A stretch of DNA of 64,000 nt, taken from positions 67,594,328-67,658,327 of the forward strand of contig OZ021732.1 of NCBI GenBank assembly GCA_963978545.1, given 5' to 3'. Made by a program: the position numbers and the translations under genes. Shown here piece after piece: positions 22,803 through 35,029 of this stretch. The DNA comes from Linyphia triangularis. Lineage: Eukaryota; Arthropoda; Arachnida; Araneae; Linyphiidae. The notes under the pieces are model-generated. The model did not search any database and was not told the origin of the DNA. It worked only from the letters and a program-made list of their open reading frames with translations. The stretch's first letter is position 1; the number at the start of each line of letters is the position of its first letter.

Positions 22803-24413
22803 TTGGTGGATCTAGAGTCTTTTGGCCTTATAAGAAATACTTTTTGCAAAATTATATTTAATAAGCAAACTCCTTTCCTTTTCAGTTTTTTTTTTAGAAA
22901 AAACCACTTTTCGAAAAAACTCAACGATGATCAAACGATGAACTTGATAAAATGAACTTGAATTTTTTTTTTAATAAAATGCTACTTATACCATAAAATG
23001 GTTGATGAACCGTAATGGTTATCTCTTGAAAATAATTTCTTTGAAGAACCTTGATTTTTTTTAATAAACACAAAAGTAAAGAAAATGCGAAATCAGTTCA
23101 TTAAATTCTTTTGAAATGTGACTTATAGATTGATATAGAAGACACTAGATAGTTTGGCCACGTTGGTCAGAAATTTGATTTACCTGCTCCTTGGAATGGA
23201 AGGGTTAGGGGGATATTTCTACACCATAGCTAACAGTAGAGAATTCTTTTCATGAATGTAAGTATCACTACTTCAACACAAGTAGTACTTTTTATTATGA
23301 AATTGTTACAAATGGTTTTTTTTAAGCCCACAGAAGAACCCCTCCATGCCCCCATACACATCATCCTAGTTCAGCGTCTTTTTGTCTGATATGTTTTGTC
23401 CTTATCTTGTTTGGAAGATAGGCAGTGAAAGCTTTCCTTTTCTGGTGTTTGCTTAGGTCGAGAATGTGAAACAAACATTGTAGGTAGAACAGGTTAACTT
23501 GTTCAGGATAACACTTGTTAACAGGAGATGAGGAAGGGAATTCCCAATCTGCTCTCTATATATAACATTCTCCCTTGGATTTCATCCCGTTTAAAAAACC
23601 TATAAGATCAAAATATTTTGTTTCACAATATTTTGTTCGTTTTTAAAAATTATAATCTTGAAGGATAATAAAAGACCAATATAGTTTGATATAAACCACT
23701 TCGATTGTGATATGATTTTTAACCCACTTCTTTATTGCAGTCACATCTGATATTCTTGCCCTACAATGGATAACAATCCTAATTTCGAAATTCCAAAATA
23801 CGTCGTATTTATTTAAAATACGTTTATGAAATACATACCAGACAAATTATAACATTTAAACAACTCCAAGAATGATTCAAGATAGAACTTGGGCATCCTA
23901 TGGTAAAATGCAAAGTCATCCAAGCAAATCAGAGTCAGAGTAAACTAGTTACACGAACAAATACGATCTGTTGAAAAACTAGAAGTCTCCGACTGAATTC
24001 GAGCATTGTTAATTCGCATCACGATTACGTTAGTATTTCCTTTCATTTTCACAAAATGCTGATTTATATTTAAGATATTTATTCTGCCGAAGATTTTTGA
24101 AATGAAGAATTTAATAGTAAAAATAATTCATAATTATACATTACGTTGTTTCTAATATCTTTCACGTCAATTTTCCAATCTTAATCTAAAGCCAGATGTA
24201 GACGTTAGTAGACGTAGACAATTACATTACGTAAGGATCTTTCTTATTAGTGCTAGATGTAGTTGATTTGATACAAAAAATAGAATATAACACTCGACAT
24301 CAAGAAAACACAAAAAGTAAAATGAAAGAAGAAGAAGAGAGAAAAAAAAGAGCATGACTGAAGTATCTTTCCTATAAGAAAAAACCCTTCAAAATCCAAC
24401 CAACTGATGTTGT

Positions 24414-24451
24414 GACGTAACACTAGATGACCTTTTAAAGCGTTACGTCAT
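24414..24451. promoter_or_regulatory. Facing pair of CRE-like half-sites
   Basis: TGACGTAAC and its exact inverse GTTACGTCA lie about 20 bases apart, and a TTACGTAA-like site lies 190 bases upstream. TGACGTAA is a known ATF/CREB and C/EBP-type binding sequence. The surrounding 24,400-24,560 block has more GC than its neighbours. No exon was found beside it, so a promoter role is only a possibility. Confidence 0.3.
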
Positions 24452-26420
24452 TGGAATGCTAACTGTTACTGCCACTCACATGTACGATGCACGAGTTAGA
24501 TTTACCACCTGCGGAAGGCTATCTGTTAGGTACACAATTAACATTCCTTTGCTGCACTGCTTAATTCCCGCAAACTTAAGACAAACGTGTGTACAAAAAA
24601 GATTTGTTACAATACATTTACCGCTTGTCCTATAAGAAAAAGTCCTAAAAGCATTTCTTCAAAATGCTAATGTAGATTTTTCTGTTTGAAATTAACATCC
24701 TTTAATATAACATAAAACAAGTTGACCTGTTGCTTTTTAAATACTAATTTAATGAGGAAGTAGTTATATATATTTCTTTCAACTATACTATACAAAGGGA
24801 AAGCCGACTCGACCAATTTTTTGATGGTTGAAGTGTCGGATTTTCACGAAATTCGAAGTGATGCAAGTACAATATTAAGGTTGGTATTTGTCATCATTAG
24901 TGATAGCACGACTTTTAAATCATGTGTACATTAGTATTTGACATGGAATTTCCCTTTGAAAATTATCTTCATTTTGTAGGTTTTCTTTTAAATGTGATAA
25001 ATGAGATTTAAAGAAATATGACTGGGTCAATATACGCGTTCAAAATTTTTCAAAACATTTTAAAGCACTTTTAGCTATAAATACGTTTTAAATATCCTGT
25101 ATGATAAATTATCAAGCTACAAGGCATTTCAGAAAGAAAAGAAAAACTTTAGGACGCACTGTGGCTTATCGATATGGAGATACCTTTACATTTTTTATTC
25201 TTTAGTATTAAAGAAATATTGTTTTAATTTGTAAAGAAATAACGTTACTTTGTCAGTGTCACCAGTCAGTCTTGAATTGTAAGTGGTAACTTTTTTTTTA
25301 CATTCTAACAATGATTCCAAATCCGTAGAGTTTGTTCACTTGAAGGTCAACATATTTTGAGGAGCTATTAAGGTGTTACATAAGAGGTAAGCTTTGTATT
25401 TCATCTCAAAGCTAATGCAAACCACATCCGTTTCTTAACAAAAATTAACTGTACTTGCAATTTTCTTAGTTTGGTACTTTTGATGTTTTAAAGAAAATGA
25501 TGTTTCTTGCTGTAGATAACACTCACTCACCCACTCCATCTTTTTGACAATGACAGACAATCTGGCTTGCTGAATAAGTATGGTTACTCCACTCCACATA
25601 AAATAGGACATCTTTGGAAACTTTCAACATATATTTTAAATGTACCACTTTTTGCAATAAAAAATACAAATTATTACATTTATAGTTTAATTTTGAAAAT
25701 TTACATTTTATTTCTTTTTTAATTATAATTTATTTGATAATTTTTAAAGTACGAAAATATTCACTAACTAAATTTTTTTTTTCGTATTAAATTTTAAACA
25801 TCCGACACAAACGTGCATAACCAAAATCGCTGAGTTGTTTTAAATTTAAAATATGATAATTTTGTTAACAAAAGGATTTAGGTTTATAAAATTTCAATAT
25901 TATCAACAAACATGGAATTTTGAAAACGAATCACTAATTTTTATCCCTCATCACCACTTTTAGTGTGATCAGTTATACATATTTGATAACTTATGATGGA
26001 TTGATAGAATGTCATAGGATTTCTTTCTCTATATCTCTGAGCCAACAGTTTCTATCTGGAACTCATGGATAACTCATAAGCGGTTTCGGCTCTGTAAGTA
26101 TATGAAGCCAATTTAATTGCCCTCATTCTGCACCCTATCCAAAGCTCTAATTAGTTGCCTTAGGTTACCAACAGACGCTAAGTAATTTGGTGATGTTAAC
26201 ATAGATCTCTATAGTGAATTATAATCTTTATTCGGCTTTAAGTAAACCATGCATTATCCAGAAGTTGCAGTTAGAGACCAGTTCTCTGAGCTGAAGAAAT
26301 TTTAAATAATTATTATAGTTTAGTGATTAATATTTTTGTAATGTATTACAACAATTGCTTAAATCAAGGCTTAGCTCACCAGTTTTATAAGTAAATTCAT
26401 TCGAATTCAATTTAAGATTA

Positions 26421-27189
26421 TTAAGGTAGCCGACTACCTTAAAAAGTCGAATTTTCATAAAATTTCACAATTGTTTTGATATGATTTTGTGAAAGCTTAT
26501 TTCTTAAAGTTTCTAAAAATAGCTTTACTTTTCTTCTAAAGCAAAGCAATAATGAACAAAGTTATGATACATTTAGTACAATCATATCAACATGTTTCCA
26601 ATGCAACTTTGTACTTTAAACTCATTTTCTGCAAAATAAAATTTTCTCCATTTCGTTAACACCATTAACATGATAACTTAAAAAGTAATAAAGATATTGC
26701 TGTGAAATTTTCTGTGGAAGTTCTTTGTAATGTTTATCATAAAATTACCTTTGATCTAAGTGCCAAATGCAATAGTTATTAATTTATAATTGCATTTATG
26801 CAAAAAACTATTTTTAAAAACGTTAATTTTTTGGAATATATATTTTAAACAACCATATCTCAGTAACTTCTAAGGATATCTCTTAGGTTGAAGATCATTT
26901 TCAAGATAGCTAACTTATATGCAACTGGTTTCAGGAAAATTGCATTCTGTACATAATAATTTTGTTGCCAGTGTTAACCGTAAACATTAAATTTAACTAA
27001 AAATTATCTTAAACTTATTCAATTTTTTTTTTTATTTTTTTTTTTTTTTTTATTTTTTTAATATTAATTTTTAAAAAAGTTCTCTCATTTTCCTCCTTCT
27101 ATATGATGTCGAGACTAATAGCATGAAAAAAAAATTATATTTGCATAATTTAAAAAAAAAAATTCTCCGAAAGTAGTTGGATACCTTAA
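26421..27189. mobile_element. Inverted-repeat element, about 770 bp
   Basis: The left end is TTAAGGTAGCCGACTACCTT. The right end, reverse-complemented, begins TTAAGGTATCCAACTACTTT, so 16 of 20 bases match. Both ends begin with TTAA, which could be a TTAA target duplication (piggyBac-type) or part of the repeat. There is no transposase frame inside. The interior is AT-rich with long T runs at 27,018-27,060. Class uncertain. Confidence 0.5.
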
Positions 27190-27972
27190 GTCTTTTGAAC
27201 TAAATTCCATCTTAATAGGTCTTAAGAAAATTATTTTTTTGCTTTTTGATTTCCTTCATGAAGTAATTATGGTTGTTAAGTAGTTTAGTAACTATAATTT
27301 TTACACTAATATTCGTTTCTTATTACTAAGTTCCTCATCTTAGAACACTAGAATTCTTCTTTTAATCACCAATGGTGAACCCAAATAACATATACAAAAT
27401 AAATTATGATTAGACCTATGTATCTATTTCGATAAGTTATCAGTGTTGATAGGTGTTCGATGAGTGTACAATCGATTACTATCGATGCGGAAACTATCGC
27501 TTATCAGTCACATTTTCCTTTCAAAAATCAAATCAGTATACTGGTTCAATGGCATTGTATATAATGAGTAATACTAAGCTAGGTAACAAACCGTTGATAC
27601 AGGTTTTCTGTAACTTAAACGGAACATTGACCGGAATAAGGGTAAATATCCTGAGAAAACTGCAGGAAATAGTTCATCATGGGATTTTAATGCATACTTC
27701 AATATTTAAGAACACATTACACCTACGTAATGTGTGTGTCTGAAGAAGAAATGGTACACGGTAAAGGTGCCTATTTGGGGATTCTTTCTTAAAAAGATTC
27801 TACGAAACTAAAGTAAAAATTGCTAACAAAAAATTCTTCAATTATGGATGCAACGGACTTTTTTCTCTAAAATATAGACTATCAACCTATTAGAGGAATC
27901 GTGTTCCTAGCATGAAGAGATATTGGAAAATCTTCAAAAGTTATCAAGAACCTTCAATAATTATTATAATTT
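27190..27972. other. AT-rich sequence without recognisable gene
   Basis: The 96-codon plus frame at 27,453-27,743 is the longest here. Its translation is moderately complex but matches no family I know, and it has no splice context, so it is not called. Confidence 0.45.
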
Positions 27973-27980
27973 AGACTAGA

Positions 27981-28700
27981 CAGGCGCGCACGGGGAGGTT
28001 TTCTAGGGTCAGAACCCCCTTAGGATCCCCGACATTCCAGTGTTTTGTTACGATTCAGTAAGAAACACTTAGCAATCATAAATAATTTCAAAATAATACT
28101 TTCATACTATACTATCATTCAGGCAGAGTTTGCTTACCGTATTGAACTAAAGTAACTATTAGGTCCAAGAACTTAGAAGCAAATAACGGATTTGTAAATT
28201 TCCTAGTACCAAAAAAATCATTACGCATTATTTTTGGTTTACTTAAATCTAATATAAAGTGCCGTTTAAGCTAAATGTAAAAATATGGATGTTTCAGTTT
28301 TTCAAATGTTGTAAATACTGTTTCAGTGCTATGTAGCGCTTGTTTCCAGAGATATAAATTTGTAGTAAAATCAGCCTGATATAAAGTTTATTTGTCCACC
28401 TAAATATTACCCCTTTTCTAATTGAATTTAAACAAACAAGACAGCATTCACATTAATTTATAATCAGAAAATAAGGATAATACGGTATCTAGGTAAAATG
28501 TTGTCTCATGTTGGGTTATTTTGTATAGCTCGAAAAATATCAAAATTTAGAAATTGCAAAAATATTGATGGCATGTGACAAATATGGGATGAGAAAGTAG
28601 TGCATGGAAGTTATTTTTTCATGTAGAGAAATAATAGAGCACATTTAGAGCTTGATTGAAATACCCTCTCAAAGAATTTTTCTGGTTGCTCGCGCCCCTG
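27981..28700. mobile_element. hAT-type non-autonomous element, 720 bp
   Basis: The left end reads CAGGCGCGCACGGGGAGG. The right end, reverse-complemented, reads CAGGGGCGCGAGCAACC. The flanks are AGACTAGA (27,973-27,980) and AGACTAAC (28,701-28,708), matching at 6 of 8 positions, in line with an old hAT target duplication. The interior has no transposase. Confidence 0.6.
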
Positions 28701-28708
28701 AGACTAAC

Positions 28709-29880
28709 TTATAGCCCGTTGAAAATTCAATAAGACAAAATAAGGTTATTTTATTCTTCAATTGTAGTCTCTGCTTCGGCACATCATTACGTTTTATTAA
28801 CATTGATTCTAGCAACTTAAAACGTTCATTAAGTGTTTTAAGTCACAAAATATTCGTTATTGTCTTAAAAATAAACACTGGGTCATTTGATTATGCCGAT
28901 TAGCTTGCCAATGTCGCTCAAAACTGACCAATTCCGATGTCAACCGTTGTAGACTGACCGTTGCTACGGATCATAGAAATTTTGAAATGTTCATACAGAA
29001 TTTTAAAATTGAAATATATTGTTATAAGAAAGGACAGAGGGGTAAAAAAAGTATGTTTTGTGATTGTTTTGACATGTTTATTTTTTCAAAAATCGTGTAT
29101 TTTGGAAAGTTGTTCGAGTTTTGACATAGATTGGGCAATCTTCCCAGAACCACTCTTTCCGACATTGATCAATACCGCTGTGCTGTCTGGGGTACTTTAC
29201 TTAAGAATGCTCATGAATGGTTATCATTTGACAACATTCTACAATGGGAAGTACCTTTAAATTACCCTTTTCAATGGGCCCAATAATTCCATTTGTTCAG
29301 TATCTCAAGCAAGAAAGTAAACGCATTCGGTTTTATTTTTGTTATTTTAATAGTTTTACCAGTAGATCTTTTGTTAATTCTTTTGTGTTTATTATAAGAG
29401 ATACATTCATTTTAGTTGATACCAGCGAAAAAAATATTTTCGAAAGTTATCTGATGAACAGAGGATTGCATAAAAAGTAGTGGTCGGCGACGTATATTTC
29501 TACTAACATAGAGGTCCGTGGCAACCTTAAGTTTGGTAGGAAACCATTGTCAAAGACAAACGTTTGAATTTATTTCTGGTTTCTTAGACAACTCTTTCAG
29601 GACTTTTCTTTCTGGATGTCAATGAATTTTGGCAATTTGATTTACAAGAATTATAAGTTACTAGTTTCTATTCAACAGAAAAAATTCCAATATAAACATA
29701 TTTAAATTTTTTTAAAGAATTTGCTCTCCTCATTTGATGTGTATTTGAGTGATATTTAGTCTTTTCCTGTTCCATACATTCAATGAAATATCTTAGAAGT
29801 ACCACTACCTACCAAAATATTGTTTCAAAACTGAAGTTCTGTTCATCATATCGTTAATGACGTATTAATATGTTGTACTA
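28709..29880. other. AT-rich sequence without recognisable gene
   Basis: The 99-codon and 78-codon plus frames at 28,961-29,260 and 29,244-29,480 overlap in different frames. They show no motif and no splice context, so I do not call them. Confidence 0.45.
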
Positions 29881-29887
29881 CAAAAAC

Positions 29888-30636
29888 CAGTGGCGGACCG
29901 GGATCAACAATGTTGCTACAGGAACAGTGAGCCTACCTCCCCTCCCCCCATCTCTCACGTTTTAAAGCAATTGTTTGGCCATCAATGTGTACTAGAAAAT
30001 ATTGTATTATGTCTATATGGGACGTTGAAAAACTGAGAATTACTCTTAACATCATACGTCAAAATTCAATTTACTCAATTAGGTTTCATGTTTCAAAATG
30101 GATCAATTGTGAGTTTTAGTATTAATTTAAAAAGCAACAAATAAACTATAAACTTATCACGGAAACTATTTCCGTTTGGTGGAAAAAATTCTAAGAAATG
30201 CCCGTTGCTCTCCCACCCCCACACGAACCAATCAATACATCGAATTTACAAGTACAGCCAAAGTCGCGAAATTTGTAAGGACTGCATTTGGCACCACGCC
30301 ATATACATTTAGCATGGAGGGAGATTCCATACTAGCAGTTGCTTCCATGGCAACGGTTCTGCCCTTTTGGAACTTTCACTCCCTGGCTGTACTCGTTCGG
30401 CCATCGTCAGATGTAGTTGATTTGAGCGGTTTTTTCCCTCAATTGTGCTTTGCACAAAAGGTTTGCTATTTATCGGAGATTTTTTTACTTACCGTAGAAA
30501 TTCCTTATTAATTTGCGATTCTATTCTACATTTAAGAAAATTAATAAAATAAACAATCAAAGTTGACTAGCAATTAGTAAATTAATAATTTAGATGCAGC
30601 CCGGCTGTGCATGCTGTACCTCACGAGCCACCACTG
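29888..30636. mobile_element. hAT-type non-autonomous element, 749 bp
   Basis: The left end is CAGTGGCGGACCGGGATC. The right end, reverse-complemented, is CAGTGGTGGCTCGTGAGG. The flanks ACAAAAAC (29,880-29,887) and ACAAACAC (30,637-30,644) agree at 7 of 8 positions. A GC-richer interior block (30,200-30,430) contains a 111-codon frame with no recognised domain. It also contains a short minus frame beginning MAERVQPGSESSKR, so host promoter or exon sequence may have been captured. Confidence 0.65.
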
Positions 30637-30830
30637 ACAAACACCTTCAATTTTTAAATTTTATTTTCGAATTAAACTTTGCAATTGGCATTAAATGAGT
30701 GTTAAAGAGAAATTTAACACGTTTTAAAGCCATTGTTTGGCCGTCAATGTGTACTAGAAAATATTGTATTATGTCTGAAATTACTGAAAAAACTGAAGAC
30801 TGAAAATTACTCTTAACATCATACGTCAAC
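29955..30830 (+). repeat. Direct repeat pair, about 110 bp
   Basis: CACGTTTTAAAGC.ATTGTTTGGCC, TCAATGTGTACTAGAAAATA and CTCTTAACATCATACGTCAA occur in the same order at about 29,957-30,063 and again at about 30,716-30,829. The first copy is inside the hAT-type element, the second about 80 bases outside its right end. The second copy may be a remnant of another insertion of the same family. Confidence 0.7.
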
Positions 30831-31322
30831 AAATTTTATAGGATTAATCCAATTTTATTTTCCAAAAACTTATTACGCGTTTCCCATCTAATCTGGAAGA
30901 TCAGATAGGGAACATATGTAGCAATTATCAAGAAGTTTAGGCACAATAGTTATAAAACATCTCCCATTCCGTGGTTATAGCGTTCTACAATGTTAATGAA
31001 TTGTTTTATAACTCTGCTCAATAACCTTAACTAATGCAGTTTCATCCAAAATTTTTAGAATTTATACAATGTTGCATTATACGAAAGAGTTTATTTTAAT
31101 GTATTTTATAATTTCGTTATGCATCACACGTATCTGTTTCTTTTTCTTACAAAATAAATTGTAACGATGTCGCATATAACTGTTATTGAGCAAAAAATGA
31201 ATATGAGATAGTATAAAGTTGCAAACAAAGTTGTTAAATTAAAATTGTAGTAATAATCACATGGAAAAACACTTTTCAACAACTCTTTTTCCTGCTTATC
31301 TCTATATATATAAGGCAAAGCC

Positions 31323-31374
31323 CTCACTCACTCACTCACTCACTCACTCACTCACTCACTCACTCACTCACTCA
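31323..31374. repeat. (CTCA)n microsatellite, 13 units
   Basis: Thirteen uninterrupted CTCA units sit directly after the left end of the Helitron-like element. Confidence 0.95.
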
Positions 31375-31375
31375 T

Positions 31376-33175
31376 CACTAATTCTCCCACTTCCCACATA
31401 CTCACAATTCTGAAAATCGGCATAAATATCAACAATGGTAAAAATAGAAAAAGTAAGCTACTGCGATCTCGATTAACCCATTTTAAGGGGTCGAAAAAGG
31501 GGTTAAACGTTCCAAACGGGGGACATTCGAATAACCCACTTTCCATTTGGTCACAACTCTGAAAATCGGCACAAATATCAACAATGGTAAAAATAGAAAA
31601 AGTAAGCTACTCCGATCTCGATTAACCCACTTTAAGGGGTCGAAAAGGGGTTAAACGTTCCAAACGGGGGACATTCGAATATCCCACTTTCCATTTGGTC
31701 ACAACTCTGAAAATCGGCACAAATATCAACAATGGTAAAAATAGAAAAAGTAAGCTACTCCGATCTCGATTAACCCATTTTAAGGGGTCGAAAAAGGGGT
31801 TAAACGTTCCAAACGGGGACATTCGAATATCCCACTTTCCATTTGGTCACAACTCTGAAAATCGGCACAAATATCAACAATCGTAAAAATAGAAAAAGTA
31901 AGCAACTCCGATCTCGATTAACCCACTTTAAGGGGTCGAAAAGGGGTTAAACGTTCCAAACGAGGGACATTCGAATATCCCACTTCCCATTTGGTCACAA
32001 CTCTGAAAATCGGCACAAATATCAACAATGGTAAAAATAGAAAAAGCATTCTATTCCGACCTAGGTTAACCCATTTTAAGGGGTGGAAAAGGGGTTAAAC
32101 GTTCCAAAGGAGGGATATTCGAATGTACCACTTCCCATTTGATCACAACTCTGAAAATAGGCACAAATGTCAACAAAGACAAACATAGAAAAATTAAGCT
32201 ATTCCGAGCTTGATTAATCCACTTTAAGGGGTGGAAAAGGAGTTAAACGTTCCAAACTCAAATATCCCACTCCCCATATAGTCACAATTCTGAAAATTGG
32301 GGCAAATGTCAACAAAAATAAACATAGAATAAGCAAGCTATTCCGATCTCGGTTAATCCACGCTTAGGGGTCGAAAAGGGGTTAAACGTCCCAAACGAGG
32401 GATATTCGAACATTCTACTTCCCATTTCGTCACAATTCTTAAAATTGGTATGAATGCCAATCAAGATAAACATAGAAAAGTAAGCCATTCCTATCTCGAT
32501 TAACCCACTTAAGGGTTGGAAAAGGCGTTAAACGTCCCAAAAGAGAGATATTCGAATGTCCCACTTCCCATTTGGTCACAACTTTGAAAATTGGTACAAA
32601 TGTCAAAAAGATAAACATAGAAAAAGTAGGCTATTCCGTTCTCGATTAACCTACTTTATGGAATCGAAAAGGGGTTAAATGTTCCAAACGAGGGATATCC
32701 GAATGTTCCTCTTCCAATGTAGTCATAATTCTGATATTTGGTGCAAATGTTAAAAGGACAAATTTAAAAAAAAAAAAGTTATTCCAATATCGATTAATGA
32801 ATTTTTAAGGGATGAAAAGTCGACGCAACATTGAAACTATACGAGGATTATTTTAATGTCTCAATTCCAATACAGCTACTACTTCGAAATTTAGAACAAA
32901 GAGCAAACATAAACACAATAAACTATTTCAATCTCGATTACGTAATTAAAAGGGTCCGAAGGGAATTAAACGTTCTAAACGAGGGATATTCAAATGCCTC
33001 TTTCCAATATAGTATTCACAATTATAAATTTCGTTAAAAATGTCAACAAAGGAAAGTTTCTATTTTGATAAATCAATTTGTCGGGATCGAAATGGGTGCA
33101 AACGTCTGAAATGTAGAATACGTGAATGGTCTTTTGATCGCTAAAATGCTAATGGTAAAATTTCGTAGCGCAGCA
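31376..33175 (+). repeat. Tandem array of about 12 units of 148 bp
   Basis: The marker CACAACTCTGAAAAT starts at or near 31,403, 31,552, 31,700, 31,848, 31,996, 32,144, 32,283, 32,431, 32,577 and 32,724, with two more degraded units near 32,870 and 33,017. The period is 148-149 bp, with one shorter unit. Each unit carries CGATCTCGATTAACCCA, then AAGGGGTCGAAAAGGGGTTA, then CATTCGAATATCCCAC. The first five units are nearly identical, and divergence rises to the right, so growth was recent at the left edge. The array lies inside the Helitron-like element. Confidence 0.95.
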
Positions 33176-33194
33176 CGGGTATTCAGCTAGTTCT

Positions 33195-33500
33195 ATATAA
33201 TGGAAACTTGCAACAGATAAGTGCCGCATAAAATCAGCTCAACGCAAATAAAATTTATTGAACAACATTGTTGCATCGAACTTTTTTTTCTTCCCCTCTC
33301 CTCCCCCCCCCCCCCTTTTTTTTTTCTTCCTACCATGGTTGAACAACGGGTTTTTATTGTTTCCAAATTTGAAACGCAGACTAGAAAACTCTTAAAACAA
33401 CAAGAGTTAAGTAAACAGCTACGTCTACAGTAGCCGAATAAGAAACAACAGTGTGATGAAACATCTTTTCTGAGAGGGAGAGTTGAAAAAAGGACGAAAA
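33195..33500. other. Pyrimidine-rich spacer
   Basis: T- and C-rich tract including a C run at about 33,303-33,315. Both-strand frames here (113 and 70 codons) are products of low complexity, not genes. Confidence 0.5.
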
Positions 33501-33504
33501 AGGC

Positions 33505-33800
33505 CGCCACTGGAGCACCCTTTTGTGCGTGCATGTGCCTTGGTTACGCATGCGCAGGATCACACTCCAGTGACCTTGTCTGGCAGCTGGGAACGGGTTC
33601 GAGCATCCAGATCCCTGATTTTCATCTTGCTCCTCCTTTTTCGTCTATCCTCCCCCGGCCGATGCCACTGGGAAAGAAAAAAGAAGGAAAAAAAACGAAT
33701 TTCGTCACGTATCGTCTGCTCTATCGAGAACGGTCCTTTGATTATAGATCAGTCGCGAGGGGTGACGTCACGCACTGGGTTCCGAAATTTCTGAAAAGAA
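33505..33800. promoter_or_regulatory. GC-richer CpG block with NRF1-like and CRE sites
   Basis: This 300-bp block is clearly less AT-rich than the kilobases around it and contains many CpGs. It holds ACGCATGCGCA (33,546-33,556), close to the NRF1 palindrome, and a perfect CRE, TGACGTCA (33,763-33,770), followed by CGCA. Such a combination is typical of TATA-less promoters of broadly expressed animal genes. Three overlapping plus frames of 103-112 codons are probably side effects of low stop density. Direction and target gene are unknown; no exon with a clear donor was identified on either side. Confidence 0.45.
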
Positions 33801-33879
33801 GCCCGGGAAATGCTTATTTTTTTACTTTGAGTTGGGATTCCGGGGACATGATGGAGTTTTGCCATTTTTAGCATTCAGT

Positions 33880-35025
33880 ATCTCAAAAAGAGAAAGTAAA
33901 ATGGAAGACAGTAATGATTGACGATTTCAATGAAATTTGACATCGAGATTGAGTAGAAAATATTCTAAAAGGCATATTTTGTCAACTATTTTTTTTTTTT
34001 TGTAAACTTAAGTTCCCCTCCCCCTAAGACTGTGTTTTGTGCGGAAACAAATAAAACAGTTAAATTTATGTGACAATTTAAAAAAACACGTAGTGAATTT
34101 GTTTGCACAAACTTAATCAATAAAGTTTGTTCTATAGCAACTTACTTGATGGCCTGTCAGCAGACAGTTAACTTATCAAATTTGATAAGAAATAGAAAAA
34201 GAAAATATACAACAATAAAATATAAATATTTGCAAACTCATTCGGAAATGGGAGAAAATATTTCATTAAAGGACAATATTATGAAACTTTGCTTGTGGAT
34301 TACTTTTTCCAGGCTTCTACAAAAAATTAGACAATTAGATAAAAAAAAGAATCGTCCACTCACACTTTTTATAAAACTTTTCTTTTTACTTAAAATACCA
34401 ACGACCAACATGTGGGTCATATGCATAGCTGCACATTATTTTTGTCGTGCGGAGGTTAAAAAGTAACCCAATTCATTTTATTTCTAAAATGTCTGTGTTT
34501 TTTATTTGTTAAAAATGCAAATTGCTTTTTCTCCAGTTTTGCTTACTTAACTTTATACTCTTGTTTTTTTGGATCAAAGTTTTAGATAAACAACTTATTT
34601 TTGAATGTATACACGAATGTGTATGTTTGATATATTACTTAATGCATTGAAAGAAATATAAAGATAATGCCCCGTTTTCACAATGCTATGAGGTCTGCTG
34701 TATGTGTACAACCATGTTTGTATTTTAAGAAAAAAGACAAGGAAAATAAACCGAAGAAAATAAAAGAAGAAAAAACGAACAGCACAAAGTTATACATTCT
34801 TAATCTCCTTGTATTGAAAAAAAGTAAGAATTAGAAAAAGTCGCCGCTGTTTCAGAATTTATACCCCGAGTGTAGTTTTCTATACTACAACGGAAAACTA
34901 TATAATTTAAAAGTATAAAATGTTGCACATTTGTAGAAAAGGTTTGGGGAATCTGTTGATAAGAATAAATTAGAGATGCAAACTTAAGTTTTTTTTTTAT
35001 TTATTATCAAAGTGAAAGATTTTTT
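33880..35025. other. AT-rich sequence without recognisable gene
   Basis: The plus frame at 34,146-34,466 (106 codons) is rich in K, L, N and F and has no recognisable motif. Nothing else supports a gene. Confidence 0.45.
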
Positions 35026-35029
35026 TTTT

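Larger units (their letters stand above)
21480..26415. other. Long AT-rich stretch without demonstrated gene
   Basis: No exon could be supported. It contains G or C runs (22,086-22,099, about 22,420-22,430 and about 22,576-22,586). A hAT-like left end near 22,772 is CAGCGTTCCCCAAACTGTG followed by ATCACGACCC; no right end was found. At 24,414-24,451 two TGACGTAA-type half-sites face each other. Frames in this stretch are low complexity. Confidence 0.5.
31301..33191 (+). mobile_element. Helitron-like non-autonomous element with internal satellite
   Basis: The left end reads TCTATATATATAAGGCAAAG and is followed by a (CTCA)n tract. The right end reads GCGCAGCACGGGTATTCAGC and then CTAGTT. Helitron/Helentron elements start TC, end CTAG-like, make no target duplication, and often carry microsatellites and tandem repeats; this matches in outline. 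A second copy at 57,590-58,785 shares the TCTCTATATA...AAAGCC left end and a GGGTATTCGTCAGCTAA right end. There is no Rep/helicase coding sequence. Class assignment is moderate. Confidence 0.6.

Noticed and set aside
27453..27743. 96-codon plus-strand frame
   Set aside because: Moderate complexity but no recognised domain, promoter or splice context.
31364..31886. Open frames on both strands repeated at 148-bp spacing
   Set aside because: They are translations of the tandem array, not coding repeats.
31323..33175. CRISPR array
   Set aside because: The repeats are contiguous 148-bp units without unique spacers, in eukaryotic repeat DNA.
33193..33871. Overlapping 100-113-codon frames on both strands
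   Set aside because: They overlap in several frames over a GC-richer promoter-like block and a C/T tract; low stop density explains them.
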